Of a DNA stretch of 64,000 nt, positions 21,276 through 31,988 are shown piece by piece. The notes under the pieces were generated by a model that was not told the origin of the DNA, searched no databases, and saw nothing but the letters and a program-made list of their open reading frames with translations. Within the stretch, counting starts at the first letter, position 1; every line of letters begins with the position of its first letter. The stretch covers positions 21,301,585 through 21,365,584 of the forward strand of contig CM060965.1 of assembly GCA_030765045.1 (NCBI GenBank). Direction: 5' to 3'. The position numbers and the translations under genes are program-made. The stretch is from Tenodera sinensis. Taxonomy: Eukaryota; Arthropoda; Insecta; Mantodea; Mantidae.

Positions 21276-22912
21276 ATTAATATTGTTGTTTACATGTGCA
21301 CATGCAGATATTAGATTAACCAATAGTGTACTGGAGGTGAAGCTCGTTGTGGAGTGCGGAGGAATACTTTACTTTATTCTAACAGCAAATAGATTGTAGC
21401 ATAAAATAATTGGATTAAAAAGCAAAAACTGCCAGGTAATGCTCACTTGCATACACAGGGTATTTATTTTCTTGAAATAGTATGTTGTTTCCAGTGTTTG
21501 GCTAATGGTCTATGACCTTTGGGGACAGCCTTACTACTAAGCAATGATCTTGTAGCTGGAGGCACCCAAGGGGCTGTGTCCACTATCTCCAATGTTGGTT
21601 TTCTCAAGACACATTGTTGGCTGCTGCTCAGCATATCTTGCCTTGATAAACAATAAGTTCTAAAAGTACTAGCATCATTAACCACAAGTTAGCACAATTG
21701 AGGCATTCCTGACCACAAGAACGAACTTGACAGAGGAGTATTTTTTTGTTTATTTAAGTGTTTGCCTCCATAGGTAACAGTGAACATTTTGGTACATGAA
21801 TGTAGTTGAGATCACCTATTCTATGAAAAATGGCCAGAGACAAATTGGAGAGGTTTGTTTTGAACCATAGGTAGCAAAATTAAAATGACACTTTGCTTTG
21901 TGACGTGCATTTGTTGAGTTTGTCCACCTCAATTGGTCTATCAATGGGAGAATCCACACAAATATCAGGAACATTCTGTCTGTGGCAATAACTGAAAAGC
22001 TGGTGGTACAATGGAATCTCTGATACAAGGATGGCCATGCAGATGTACAAAACCAGTTGGGAATCAGCAAAGGTGATTAGTCTTGGAAACTGTTGAGTAT
22101 TAAATGTTATCTTTTCCCTCTTTTGCAAGAATGAGTACAGTTACTTTTCGTTAAAATGTAAGCCAAGTTCAATCAAAATATTATAATAGTTATCTTTGAT
22201 TTTTGTTTTATTAATATTGCTACACATGTATTTAATGTAGTAAGGTCAGCATAAGCAGAACCCTTATGGAGTGATCAACTAATTTATTGTGTTAATTATA
22301 TGAAAAATTGAAGCTATTAACAGGGAAACAACAGAATCTAAGTTTGTTTTTATTTTAAATTTATTGTTTTGCGCTGTATGCAGCATGCTATTTATAATTT
22401 CACTACTTTTCACTACACTGTGTGCCGCAAAGGATTAAAGTAGTACAATGTGTCACACAGCAGATCAAGTTACTACTTGGCAAAGCGACAAGGTGTATTG
22501 ACCTTGGTTGTCGAGCGCTGTGATCACTTCTTATCTTATTTACCACAATAGCAAAATATCAGTAACTTGACATACAGTCAGTAATGCGATGCAAATTAAC
22601 TATATTTAGCACATGCTGATATAGGAGATGTTGCTACCCTGAAAAGATGATGGTATCTAAACAGAATGTACACACACTGGCTTGCTATGTATGTGCAATA
22701 AGCTCACCTAAACAACTCTGTAGTTTCACATTGTTTCCGATAAGCCTCATGGCTTTGTCAGGTAGTATCTTAGAGCCAATTTACTGCAAAGACAAATCAA
22801 AACGTATGTGTTGGTAAAAGTAAGAGGAACCAGGAATTATCCCTAATTCTTCATATCCCCCAATTACTTTGGGATATGAAATAAATTCTACAGCACAAAA
22901 TGCCTTCATTGA
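21276..22912 (+). other. SNRNP27 intron 2, no gene supported
   Basis: Overlapping minus-strand frames of 73-84 codons at 21464-22128 have no recognisable motif. No repeat was identified. Confidence 0.4.
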
Positions 22913-23250
22913 TTAACACTGTGGCTGAGTGGTTAGACCGTTTGCCTACCACCTAGGCAGCCTGGGTTCGATCCCAGGGACCCACATATGGTATTTGTGA
23001 TGAAGTGGCATCTGGGGGGGTTTTCTTTGGGTTCTCGGGTTTCCCCTGCCACTTATTCCACCGATTGCTCCATCATCACCTTTCAAATCATCCATTTCTC
23101 CTGCATTTCATATTATCCTGTTCCTCACTATTATACCTGGTGCTAGGCTGACCACCCACTTCCAGGTCTTCACTCTGTCTGGTCCATAAGTTCATCTGAG
23201 CCTAGGTACTGGCTCAAATCGTACATAAGGGGAGGGTAATCAGATAAAGA
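22913..23250 (+). repeat. SINE family B, best copy
   Basis: The head GTGGCTGAGTGGTTAGACCG with B box GGTTCGATCCCAG is followed by a body that includes a run of G and GGTTCTCGGGTTTCCCCTGCC. The tail is TAAGGGGAGGGTAATCAG. It pairs with the diverged copy at 1851-2205. It lies inside intron 2, upstream of the alternative SNRNP27 exon. Confidence 0.85.
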
Positions 23251-24005
23251 AGAATAAGATTATATATACTGAGCATAAGGTATGAAATGATGGGATAAAT
23301 TAGCCAAATGATTTAAGTCACTAAAAATATTGATCACTACCATTTTTCTATGCAGTTTCCAAACTTCAAAATACATTTTTCCTACTGATAGCTTTTAATG
23401 CCTTCCTCAAATAAAGTGTTTGCACTCAGTGGTGCAGTATCTTAGTATAATTGTTGAACCATTGTCCTCCCTCTTAACTATCCGAGAAAGGTGATAGTTA
23501 CACAGGAATAAGTCTGGACTACAAGGAGGAACCTCTAATCCTATAGCTTTTTGTATGAGTATGAACTTAATGAATAATAAATCATTAACATTTGGGCTGC
23601 CCTTGAGCTTGGATCTCTACCCTACTGTCACTCCAGTATGCAATAATCCTTGGCTGTCCGATAAAGTAGTTTTTTCTTCGGTTGAAAGGTTTACTACAGT
23701 TTAGCTGTGATTTTGTAAACATTCATTTGGTCTGTGCAAAATTTTCATTGGCAGGAACCAGCACGTGCTGTGCTGATGTTTTGATTTAAACAATGTCTAG
23801 TTTAATGCCAACTGAACACTGTTTAAGCAAAAGGAATCCATACCTCACTTAAATATTGCTTAGCTAGACAATGTTTAAAGCTTCAAACACATCATTTGTA
23901 TAATCCAGGATTTCCAAATGAATACACTGTTGTAACAAGATTCCAATTCTGGCCACTATAGACAGATTCTATTCACCAGGACTCTATCTTTCTAATCTGT
24001 TGCAG
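23251..24005 (+). other. SNRNP27 intron 2, upstream of alternative exon
   Basis: Non-coding DNA that ends in a pyrimidine-rich acceptor (CTATCTTTCTAATCTGTTGCAG) at 24005. Confidence 0.5.
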
Positions 24006-24101
24006 AACCAGTGAAGCTGACTCCAGAAGAGCAAGAAATGATGAAAGTGATGGGCTTCTGTGCATTTAGCACAACCAAGGGCGAGGAATACTACTATTAA
24101 A
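24006..24101 (+). CDS. SNRNP27: SNRNP27 alternative exon with in-frame stop
   Basis: After a strong acceptor and in the phase set by exon 2, this reads EPVKLTPEEQEMMKVMGF, then CAFSTTKGEEYYY and a TAA stop (24098-24100). It is a diverged copy of the start of the normal third exon (DEQEMMKLMGF, CSFDTTKG). Many codon differences are synonymous (GAA/GAG, CAA/CAG, AAA/AAG), which suggests long selection on the protein. A possible donor AAA|GTAAAA follows directly at 24102, making the exon 96 nt, a multiple of three; otherwise it is an alternative last exon. Either way the product would be 126 residues and lack the conserved C-terminal RKYRQYMNRKGGFNRPLDF block. It could be a poison-type exon, a short isoform, or a dead duplicate. 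Confidence 0.6.
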
Positions 24102-24544
24102 GTAAAATATTTCATTATTCTGAACAGATTTTGAGAAAATTGTATTTTTCTACTGCCATTGCCAATGAAATTAACAAATTATTTATGTAGTTCAGTCATG
24201 GAAAAAATGATTCCCACGGGCAGGAAAAATATGAGGGAACAGCAGTGTCCAAAGAAAAATGTGCAAGCAATCATAGAAGCCGGGGGAACAAATTGTATAT
24301 AATTGGCAATAAAATCTATTTCTATAAGATGTGCTGACTAGAAAGTATTAACTATTTCAATAGAAAAAAGAAAAATCAAACAGAGAGAAATTGGATAAAA
24401 GATATTGAAGGTGTTAGAAAAATCAAAGCTTGATTAAGAAAAATGTTGTGATGCAAATGGAAAAAATGTTACACTCTAAACAGACGCTGCAGAAGCTTAA
24501 CAAATGAGAAACATCTCAATATCATGAACAATAAATGATATTTC
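24102..24544 (+). other. SNRNP27 intron 2, after alternative exon
   Basis: An AATAAA at about 24308 could serve as polyadenylation signal if the exon at 24006 is terminal. Nothing else was recognised. Confidence 0.4.
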
Positions 24545-24660
24545 CGGGTTAAAAGACTGTGGTCTACTGGGCTTCTCTTCATTGGCAGACATTTCACTTG
24601 TATCTGCGGCAAGCATCAATAGCAGCGCTGTGTAACCCTTCATGATCTCTCCACTACTGC
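24545..24660 (+). repeat. Degenerate relative of the palindromic Penelope-like insert 1
   Basis: CCGGGTTAAAAGACTGTGGTCTACTGGGCTTCT resembles the arm at 6455-6500 (CCGGGCTTGTGGGCCGTGGTCTATTGGG). It is followed by TTCACTTGTATCTGCGG where the arm has GTTTCGTCTGCG. It is a single, non-inverted, decayed copy. Confidence 0.45.
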
Positions 24661-25384
24661 TTAATCATTTATTAGTGAATCTCAATATCAAAAGTTACAT
24701 TACTTTTACAGTGAATAAAGCTTAAAGTTCTTTGTTTTCCTGATGTTTTTGGTTTTGAACATTGAACTTAACTTTGGAATTGTAATTTAAACTTTTCTGT
24801 TCTGTTAGTGGACTCAAATGCAGCAATAAAAACCATGACACATTCTACGTTGAACAGGTATTATATTACTGATGAGGTACCAAAAGTGACACAAATACAG
24901 AAATATAATAGAAGCTTGAGCATCTTGCATTAAAAAATTAAAGCCAGAAGAAGATTAGAAATAGTCCAATAAGTGGGTAGGAATAAACAAACTAGAAAAT
25001 TAAGCTATCTTCTATTTACACAAGGACATGACCACTTCACAGCACATCTCAGTAAGGTAAGAAGAATGCAGATCATCCATGCACAAGGAATGCCTTTTCT
25101 ATTGTCCCAAACTAAATGAAGTGCTCTCTAAGATGAGGCAAGGGGTATAAAGTGATCGCAGATGCAGCTGTTGAAAACAACAGTATGCTACCCCAAAAAG
25201 TTGGATCATTCAGTGTTAATAAAATCAATCATTAATTTAAATTGTAATAAAGTAAAAGGAAAACTGTGAATAAAAATAACAAAAGGATCATTAACTCTGG
25301 CAACAACAGGAATGATACAGAAGCTGCAATTAAAAGAGTAGAAGCAAAATTTTGCCAAATAGTTGATAGATGTTTAAAGTATCA
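24661..25384 (+). other. SNRNP27 intron 2, nothing recognised
   Basis: Non-coding DNA without an identified repeat. Confidence 0.4.
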
Positions 25385-25990
25385 GGACATTTGTAATTTT
25401 TGATGATTAATTAGATGCAACAAGTTCACATGATACCCACTATTGATTGCTTTTCCTTTTTGAAGATAATAAAAATTATCCCACATGCATCCCCAAAAAA
25501 TTGACACCAGGTGGAACTGTCTTTGCGTTCTTTGGAGCCGATTCTCCCCTTGACTGTTCCTGCATCTCAGATGTGAAGTGATGGACACATGTTTCATTCA
25601 TGGTTATGAATCATCACAAGAACTCAGCTTTATAATGGCGAAACATCGCCAAATACTTGACTGAAACGTCCACGCGTCACTTATTGTTCCATTGTGAACA
25701 AATGCGGCACCCACCTTGTGCACAGCTTTCTCATGCCCAAAATTTCAGTGTTTATGTGATGTGCTGTACTTTTAGAAATGCCTACATAGCTTACACACTT
25801 TCAGTCGACAGTCATCTGCTACCATTTTGTGGATTTTCTTTATAATATCTGTCATGATCTCTCATTTGGTTGACCATTGTGATGTTTGTCTTGACAGCTC
25901 GTGCAGCCTCACTTAAACTCTGCCACACGATATTATACTGTTGTAAACATAGCAGCAGACTTGCCCAGAGTAGAATCTAGCTCAGCTTTA
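25385..25990 (-). pseudogene. Mariner transposase remnant, copy 2
   Basis: Minus-strand translation of 25640-25830 gives broken text with AFLKVQHIT, then RVDVSVKYLAMFRHYKAEFL, then FITMNET. This follows the order of the mariner helix-turn-helix, the linker and the first catalytic block (family TGDET). The 25400-25640 part is closely similar to 2540-2760, so both are copies of one family. Several stops break the frame. Confidence 0.7.
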
Positions 25991-26024
25991 ATATTAGTTG
26001 GACTAAGACCTTTCAAATGAAAGT

Positions 26025-26095
26025 ATTGGAAGGTCTGTGGTTCAAATCCCTGCTGTGGCATTGAATTTTTCAGTTCTGATTCTACCTCTCAACAA
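26025..26095 (+). repeat. SINE family S fragment
   Basis: The tail of the tRNA-like head (AGGTCTGTGGTTCAAATCC), the junction GGCATTGAATTTTTCAG and the body start TTCTGATTCTACCTCTCA are present. Confidence 0.7.
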
Positions 26096-27029
26096 TATGC
26101 AATTTTACTATCTCTGTGGTTCCTTCATTTTTTCAAAATTAAATCAGAACTAAAAGAATTTCACAGGCTATTCATACAAATTTCAAAGTATATGTTTTAT
26201 TCTTCATGTCAATACATCAAAGATATGATATTTTAATCAAAATCACATGTTCTCCAAGATAGTGGAAATGTGTCCATGTAAAGTGTAATTTGGAATGGGG
26301 GAATTTTGTCAATATCTCTGTGTTGCCTCTTTGAAGTATGCTGGGCCTAAACACAAAAGTATTCAAAAGTTTAAATTGAAAAGCACTTCATTTTCATCAG
26401 TTTTATATTTTATATTCAAAAGTTTGTTTTTGCATTGTGTGGTCCAGACACATTACAGACACTTCTGTCTGAAAAATCCCCCCCCCCCCCCCCCAAATTC
26501 AACATTATTCCAATGGTATACAATATTACTTATAAATGAGTAGGAGATAAAGTTAAAAATAATAATAATAATAATAATAAAAGGCATTAAAAATTTGATA
26601 CAATGTATATCTACAGAAACAGTTTCATATAACAGTAAAGCACTCCATCAAAAGAGGATTATAAAGATCCTAATTTTTAATTTCTGAAGAAGGTAGGGTT
26701 TTTCTTCTGTCCATTTTTGCTAATTATAAAAATGTTCTTCACATTAATGTGTCTTTTGCTATATAGGTAGTATCTTCAATTACTAAAAGTATGTCTTTTA
26801 TATTTATGGAAAGTTTATAATTAAATTGGCATTAAATATTTCTGCTGTATCGTGTGATGGTGGGCAAAGGACAACAAATTATTTCTTTGAAGCGCTCTTT
26901 TGTTCTTGCCACAAGTAGTAAATACCCAAAATCCATGGTTTTGTGCTTGCTAGTCGTAGCTTAGCAACATGAATTGTGATTATGTATAATCAGTGCCAAT
27001 CATGAAAGGGATTGACATTTTGTGAAGAT
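26096..27029 (+). other. SNRNP27 intron 2 with homopolymer and AAT runs
   Basis: A C run of about 16 lies at 26479-26494 and an (AAT)n run at about 26557-26580. No exon is seen. Confidence 0.5.
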
Positions 27030-28085
27030 AATTTCAAGATTGATAATTCTTCTGGTCAGATTGGTGAGACCATAAACCAGCAGGTTTGGTCTCCCAGACA
27101 TTCTGGGGGTTGCGAGAGAATGGTGTGACCACCAAAACGTAAAACAATGGTGCTCTCTGAAAAATAATTACTTTTACTGCTATATAGACTCCAATTATGA
27201 ATAATGAAATATGACTCAAGTAAAATATTCTGGAGTTTAAATAGTCTCCCACTCAGTTCTCCATGTGGGGACTACATCTCAAGAACCCAAACATAATATT
27301 AATAAAAGAACGTGAGAATTCTTCAATGGAACGCAGGTGGTCTCACACAAGAAAAAGAATAGAGCTCAATAAAATTGTATTTGACAATAACATAGATATA
27401 TTTTTCTTCAAGAAGCAAATCTAACAAATGGTCAACTTAAATACTTCAATTTTACTGGATTTTTACTAAACCTACTACCCAAAAATAGATAAGTAGTGGA
27501 ATATTAGTTGGAGTCATTAAGTATATTAAAACTTCCTTTCAAATTGTTAAAGAAATGGATAACGCAGATAAATCTGAATTAATAAAGCCAAATTTTTGGG
27601 ACAACAAAACACATTTACAATCCTCTTAGGAATGAACCAGATCTCACGCTTATTGACCAATTAAACAAAACAATTGTAATTGGGGATTTCAATGCCCATT
27701 CCAAAAGATGCTGTTATGAAAAAGTAGATTCTACAGGGAAGATAATGGAAGAATTTTTGAATACCACAACCTTGAACTGATTTATAATAAAGATCCCACA
27801 ACTTTCATACATTACTCAGGGGCAGGCAGTAACCCAGATCTCTTGTTAGCTACAACAGATATTGTTTCAAAGATTAAAAAACAAGTTATATCGAGACCCA
27901 AGTTCAGGTCACAGAGCAGTAATTGCCAATATAAAACTAGATAATACAAATGTCAGTCAACATCACAAAAATCTGCATTGGAACTTCAAAAAGGCAGATT
28001 GGAATGAATGTAAAACTGAACTGGAAAATTAATTTAAAAAATACACGAACACAGCTGCACGACCAACCAGATCATATGAACAAAC
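27030..28085 (+). pseudogene. LINE 5' portion with degraded endonuclease
   Basis: The leader (CCAGACATTCTGGGGGTTG, ACCACCAAAACGTAAAACAA) is shared with 11499-12054. Downstream, broken frames give pieces of an apurinic/apyrimidinic-type endonuclease, including IVIGDFNAHS and SGAGSNPDLLLATTDI, the usual order of GDFNAH then the NPDL-type block in jockey/I-group LINEs. Many stops and frameshifts are present. The 3' side ends next to an unrelated transposase relic. Confidence 0.8.
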
Positions 28086-28104
28086 ATTTCTGTAAAAACC
28101 ATTC

Positions 28105-28830
28105 TATAGGAGTTTTCACGTTATGAAGGCACAATGGCTCTTATGGAGAATCAGCGCAGCTTTGCCATGTATGTTGCGCCACTGCGAATACCGTGGTTTT
28201 GCTAGTTTGTTCCTGAACCACTGTTCAAATCTATCGCTTTCCATTTCATCATGACAATCAGCAGAACCTTTTTTCGCCAAGAAAAACAAGTTTTGCACCC
28301 TGTACAAATCGTACCATCGGCATGCAATATTACTAATCATGGTTCGCGAGCAGTAGGTGATTTAAGATCAGTGGAAAACCCAGCCAAAAGCACTTCTTTA
28401 GGAGTTTTTATAGTCCTGTCCTTCCAAACTTTTGATACAGTGTACCCTAGATTTTCCCAACTTTCAACAAGGTAAACGATTTTCCTTACCCCTTTGTTGA
28501 ATTGTTTTATTTTCCGTAAATAGGAATGTCGCCACACTATAATACCATTTGTCTCAATCATATACAATTTATTTCCTCTCTTTTCAAAATGAAATCCCAT
28601 TTCCTTCCCTAAGCTATAAAAGGTTGAATATTTAAAATTTGGCAAGTCCTCATCATTGACTTTTTTCATCACAGTCAGAATTGTAGGAGGAATACTTTGA
28701 AATAGAAATTCATGAAATTTGTGCCATATTTGCATTCCAAATCATTAAATTTTATCTTCTTGCTGGTTTTGTATGTGTGCCGCAGTGTAGTGATGGGACC
28801 CTTTTTACATTCTTTTCTTAATATAAAAAA
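28105..28830 (-). pseudogene. DDE transposase relic (IS630/Tc1-type fold)
   Basis: A 132-codon minus frame contains YSLGKEMGFHFEKRGNKLYM, then IVWRHSYLRKIKQFNKGVRKI, and YLVESWENLGYTVSKVW. The last resembles the YLDETW motif at the first catalytic aspartate, here changed to valine. An adjacent frame carries GSADCHDEMESDRFEQWFRN, resembling the block between the second and third catalytic residues. The frames do not join and a catalytic residue is lost. Related insect proteins are often annotated only as uncharacterised; I assign it to the IS630-Tc1 group by motif order. Confidence 0.6.
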
Positions 28831-29422
28831 TGTAGGCCTACTTAAACCAGTCGCCTTATGAAGGTCACGAAGAAGTCACTGTGTCCTGGGTTCTTTTTCT
28901 TTCAATAATCATACACTAAGAATTGTTTTTTGCTCACCACTTTTAACAATTTTGCCCTTTTTTCTGCGATCCATTCTGCACTGATCACTTAACTGCAATG
29001 CACATGATTACCAGAGAACTTGTAAAACTTGCTCACACCTCAGATTCCCAAAACCTATTGAAAACATGCGCTGAAGTACAATGCCTTATTGGCCCTTCAA
29101 CTGTCATACCACATCTGGTTTTCATCATCTCCAAGACACAGGACCGGGTTTCGTCCGTGGTGTGCTTTGGCCGCTGCTAACATTTGCCTTTAAATGGTGA
29201 TTCACGGATACTTTGGTACTGGAGACGTTCTATATGTATATAAAAAATAATTTAATTATTTCCTTGACAACTTTGCCACTGGAAGCTTTTACGTGGACGT
29301 ACAGAACAAGAATTAGCCAGCGACGACATTTTCCACTGTATAAATGAAGAATCTTAACACTTTGTTTTAAACTTTATTTTTTAAAAAAAATATGTTTAGA
29401 CATATTCATATAATCTAAATAC
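28831..29422 (+). other. SNRNP27 intron 2, flank of LTR element
   Basis: No gene is seen. The stretch ends in ATAC (29419-29422), the left target-site duplication of the LTR retrotransposon. Confidence 0.5.
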
Positions 29423-29922
29423 TGTAACTTTTTGTTTGAGTGTAAAGTAAAGTAGACAGTTGTTGTCGGGATAAAGAAACACTTTTATTTCCGTAAACAG
29501 TAACTTTTTACACTCGTTGCAACAACAAGAAAGTCTTTTCCCATTCACCAACAGCACGGCTCCGAACTAGTAACACAACAACTGTCCCTTCTCCGTCGGC
29601 ACAACTCTCCACATCGTCTGTCCGTCTCCGTCGGCACGACTACTCAGCCTTCACATACGTCTGACTGCCTGCTGTCGCACTTTACCGCTATTTATATCTC
29701 CCAGGCACTATATTGGAAAGTTCGGGAAAGCTCAGTTATTTTGCGGTGAAATACAAAGTAGAAGATTCCAGTAGCCTCTATCCTTTTCTCTCTTTCGGCA
29801 AGCGCCCCAACAATGCGGCCATGCTCTGTCTCTTTCCTTCGGCTCCTTTGCGGTAGTGCCGACAATAATGCGATGCGTGACACTACGGTTGTCGGCAATT
29901 AGATGCGGCGGGCGCGGTGACA
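29423..29922 (-). repeat. LTR (3' LTR in element orientation), 500 bp
   Basis: It is a near-identical direct repeat of 31485-31984, also 500 bp. On the plus strand it runs from TGTAACTTTT to GCGGTGACA (TG...CA). The first about 25 bp differ most between the copies. Adjacent inside (29923-29940, read on the minus strand) is a purine-rich GAGGAGGGAGCAG that fits a polypurine tract. Read on the minus strand it contains AATAAA-like polyadenylation sequence (plus-strand TTTTATTT). Confidence 0.95.
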
Positions 29923-31408
29923 CTGCTCCCTCCTCAGAGCTGGTCGTCCCGACCAGCACTATCACTGCGGCATCTCCCTTGCGCCCCGGTGGACTAACCC
30001 ATCGAACCTCTTCTCCAGGAGGCACGATCCTAGGTATCGCTGTTGGATAGTGTCCCTTGGTCCGGGTAGGACGATGTATGCCATCCTGCTTCGAAATTCT
30101 GCAACAGTACCACCGGTCTTGACGGTCCCTCGTCCAGTTGCCCTTCTTCCTGGTGTGATGACGGGCCATCCTGCTCACTCGGAAACGGCTCACTGGGTAC
30201 CATGTCCGCCGACCTCTCTGGCGCACCTTCGCAGCCACCTTGCTTCCGATGGGTCCTGCAACAAACCCCACCACATCCGCGCGAGTCGCGTCCACCGCTG
30301 CACTCGTGTTCACTCGTGCTCGGCACGGCCTCTCCTGTATCCTGCCGTCCACGATGATGTCCACCATTCTTCCGTTCACGGCACTATGCGTCAGGTGATT
30401 GGATGGCTCCGACGGTCCCCCCATGTCACACGCCAAGTCGGTTCTCGCGTGATGCTCGTTTGCTTGTGCGCTTCCCTGCTGATCGTCCTCCACGTCGTAT
30501 CCTGGTTGGTTACGTACCCGACACACTCCTCCAGAGGATCCCCGACGACGTCCCTGAACTGCCCCTTTGTCTTCCCCGAGACGTACACTTTCGTTATCTG
30601 AAACGGGCGTAACTGTCGCCTCGGCCACTAGGTGCTCCCTCCCCGGGTCTGTGCTATTCCGTCTGCCCCTGGCTTCCAGTACTTTGACGCTCTCGTCAAC
30701 TCTTACTACCAGGGCGCCAAGACGTTCCCCGTCGTCCTCCACGACGTCCACATGCTGGCAGAGGTCTTCCACCTTTTCGCCGAGTTGTTCCACGTCTTCC
30801 GTCATGCCAATCAGTTCGCCGAGTTGTTCCACGTCTTTCGTCACGCTAATCCGTTCGCCGAGTTGTTCCACGTCTTCCGTCACGCCAATCCGTTCGCCGA
30901 GTTGTTCCACGTCTTCCCTCATATCATCCGAAACGGGCGCAACTGTCGCCTCGGCCACTAGGTGCTCCCTCCCCGGCTCCGCGCTATTCCGTCTGCCCCT
31001 GGCATCCAGTACTTTGACGCTCTCGTCAACTCTTACTACCAGGGCGCCAAGACGTTCCCCGTCGTCCTCCACGACGTCCACGTGCTGGCAGAGGTCTTCC
31101 ACCTTTTCGCCGAGTTCTTCCACGCCTTCCGTCACGCCAATCAGTTCGCCGTCAATTTTCGCCGATAGCTCCGTCTTCATCTCTTTCAGCTCGGCAGCGA
31201 GGTTGTTTCTCGTGTTTATTTCTTCTTTCAGCTCGGCAAAGAGGTTGTCGTTTGCCGTCTTCATTTTGGCAGCGAGGTTGTGGTTTGACGTTTCCATTTT
31301 GGCAGTGAGGTTGTCGTTTGCCGTCTTCATTTCAGCCATTTCCGTCTTCATTTCGGCGAATAATTCTTTCATCATTGCTATCATCCTGGTTTCCGAATCT
31401 CCCTCCAT
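29732..31408 (-). CDS. Gag-like polyprotein of a non-autonomous LTR element
   Basis: This is a 558-codon uninterrupted frame. Residues 1-90 form heptad-rich coiled coil (MKTEMAEMKTANDNL-type repeats). The middle has a 13-residue tandem repeat (EDVEQLGERIGVT and variants) inside a larger duplicated block beginning EKVEDLCQHVDVVEDDGERL. Near residue 360 lies a stretch IIVDGRIQERPCRARVNTSA, aligning with the start of a retropepsin in which the catalytic Asp-Thr-Gly would stand where Asn-Thr-Ser is found; protease activity is not expected. No zinc knuckle, reverse transcriptase, RNase H or integrase is seen. The frame runs through into the 3' LTR before stopping, so the C-terminal part may not be original coding sequence. 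Confidence 0.75.
   Translation of the reverse strand: MEGDSETRMIAMMKELFAEMKTEMAEMKTANDNLTAKMETSNHNLAAKMKTANDNLFAELKEEINTRNNLAAELKEMKTELSAKIDGELIGVTEGVEELGEKVEDLCQHVDVVEDDGERLGALVVRVDESVKVLDARGRRNSAEPGREHLVAEATVAPVSDDMREDVEQLGERIGVTEDVEQLGERISVTKDVEQLGELIGMTEDVEQLGEKVEDLCQHVDVVEDDGERLGALVVRVDESVKVLEARGRRNSTDPGREHLVAEATVTPVSDNESVRLGEDKGAVQGRRRGSSGGVCRVRNQPGYDVEDDQQGSAQANEHHARTDLACDMGGPSEPSNHLTHSAVNGRMVDIIVDGRIQERPCRARVNTSAAVDATRADVVGFVAGPIGSKVAAKVRQRGRRTWYPVSRFRVSRMARHHTRKKGNWTRDRQDRWYCCRISKQDGIHRPTRTKGHYPTAIPRIVPPGEEVRWVSPPGRKGDAAVIVLVGTTSSEEGAVSPRPPHLIADNRSVTHRIIVGTTAKEPKERDRAWPHCWGACRKREKDRGYWNLLLCISPQNN
30612..31140 (-). repeat. Internal repeats of the gag-like gene
   Basis: A block of about 190 bp (from GTAACTGTCGCCTCGGCCAC on the plus strand) occurs twice, at about 30612-30770 and 30937-31110. 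Between them a 39-bp unit (GTTCCACGTCTTCCGTCA...) is repeated about four times, giving the 13-residue coiled-coil repeat. Copy differences are few. Confidence 0.85.
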
Positions 31409-31464
31409 CTTGGTTCTAACGTTGCAACTTCTGACGATGTAATGAAACTAGAAGCAATTCGACG

Positions 31465-31483
31465 AATCCCACTCCTGACACCA
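31465..31483 (-). other. Primer-binding site for tRNA-Leu
   Basis: On the minus strand it reads TGGTGTCAGGAGTGGGATT, complementary to the CCA-bearing 3' end of tRNA-Leu (acceptor TCCTGACA plus CCA). It starts one base inside the 5' LTR. Confidence 0.85.
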
Positions 31484-31484
31484 G

Positions 31485-31984
31485 TGTAACTTTTCGGGTG
31501 GGTGTGTAGTAAAGTAGACAGTTGTTGTCGGGATAAAGAAACACTTTTATTTCCGTAAACAGTAACTTTTTACACTCGTTGCAACAACAAGAAAGTCTTT
31601 TCCCATTCACCAACAGCACGGCTCCGAACTAGTAACACAACAACTGTCCCTTCTCCGTCGGCACAACTCTCCACATCGTCTGTCCGTCTCCGTCGGCACG
31701 ACTACCCAGCCTTCACATACGTCTGACTGCCTGCTGTCGCACTTTACCGCTATTTATATCTCCCAGGCACTATATTGGAAAGTTCGGGAAAGCTCAGTTA
31801 TTTTGCGGTGGAATACAAAGTAGAAGATTCCAGTAGCCTCTATCCTTTTCTCTCTTTCGGCAAGCGCCCCAACAATGCGGCCATGCTCTGTCTCTTTCCT
31901 TCGGCTCCTTTGCGGTAGTGCCGACAATAATGCGATGCGTGACACTACAGTTGTCGGCAATTAGATGCGGCGGGCGCGGTGACA
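31485..31984 (-). repeat. LTR (5' LTR in element orientation), 500 bp
   Basis: Direct repeat of 29423-29922. The right edge GACA is followed by the target duplication ATAC at 31985. Confidence 0.95.
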
Positions 31985-31988
31985 ATAC

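Larger units (their letters stand above)
29423..31984 (-). mobile_element. Complete pol-less LTR retrotransposon, 2562 bp
   Basis: Two 500-bp LTRs enclose 1562 bp. The target duplication ATAC flanks both ends (29419-29422 and 31985-31988). Next to the 5' LTR on the minus strand, after one base, lies a primer-binding site TGGTGTCAGGAGTGGGATTC complementary to the 3' end of a tRNA-Leu. A polypurine tract precedes the 3' LTR. The internal part codes only for a coiled-coil gag-like protein with a protease remnant, so mobility would depend on enzymes from another element, probably Ty3/gypsy by the protease-like block and 4-bp duplication. GC content is clearly higher than in the flanks. The high LTR identity suggests a recent insertion into SNRNP27 intron 2. 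Confidence 0.9.

Noticed and set aside
30567..31442. 291-codon plus-strand open frame
   Set aside because: It is the antisense of the gag-like coding repeats in GC-rich DNA; serine/threonine-rich with no domain.
29692..31960. Two identical 68-codon frames as duplicated host genes
   Set aside because: They are the same frame inside the two LTR copies (29692-29898 and 31754-31960).
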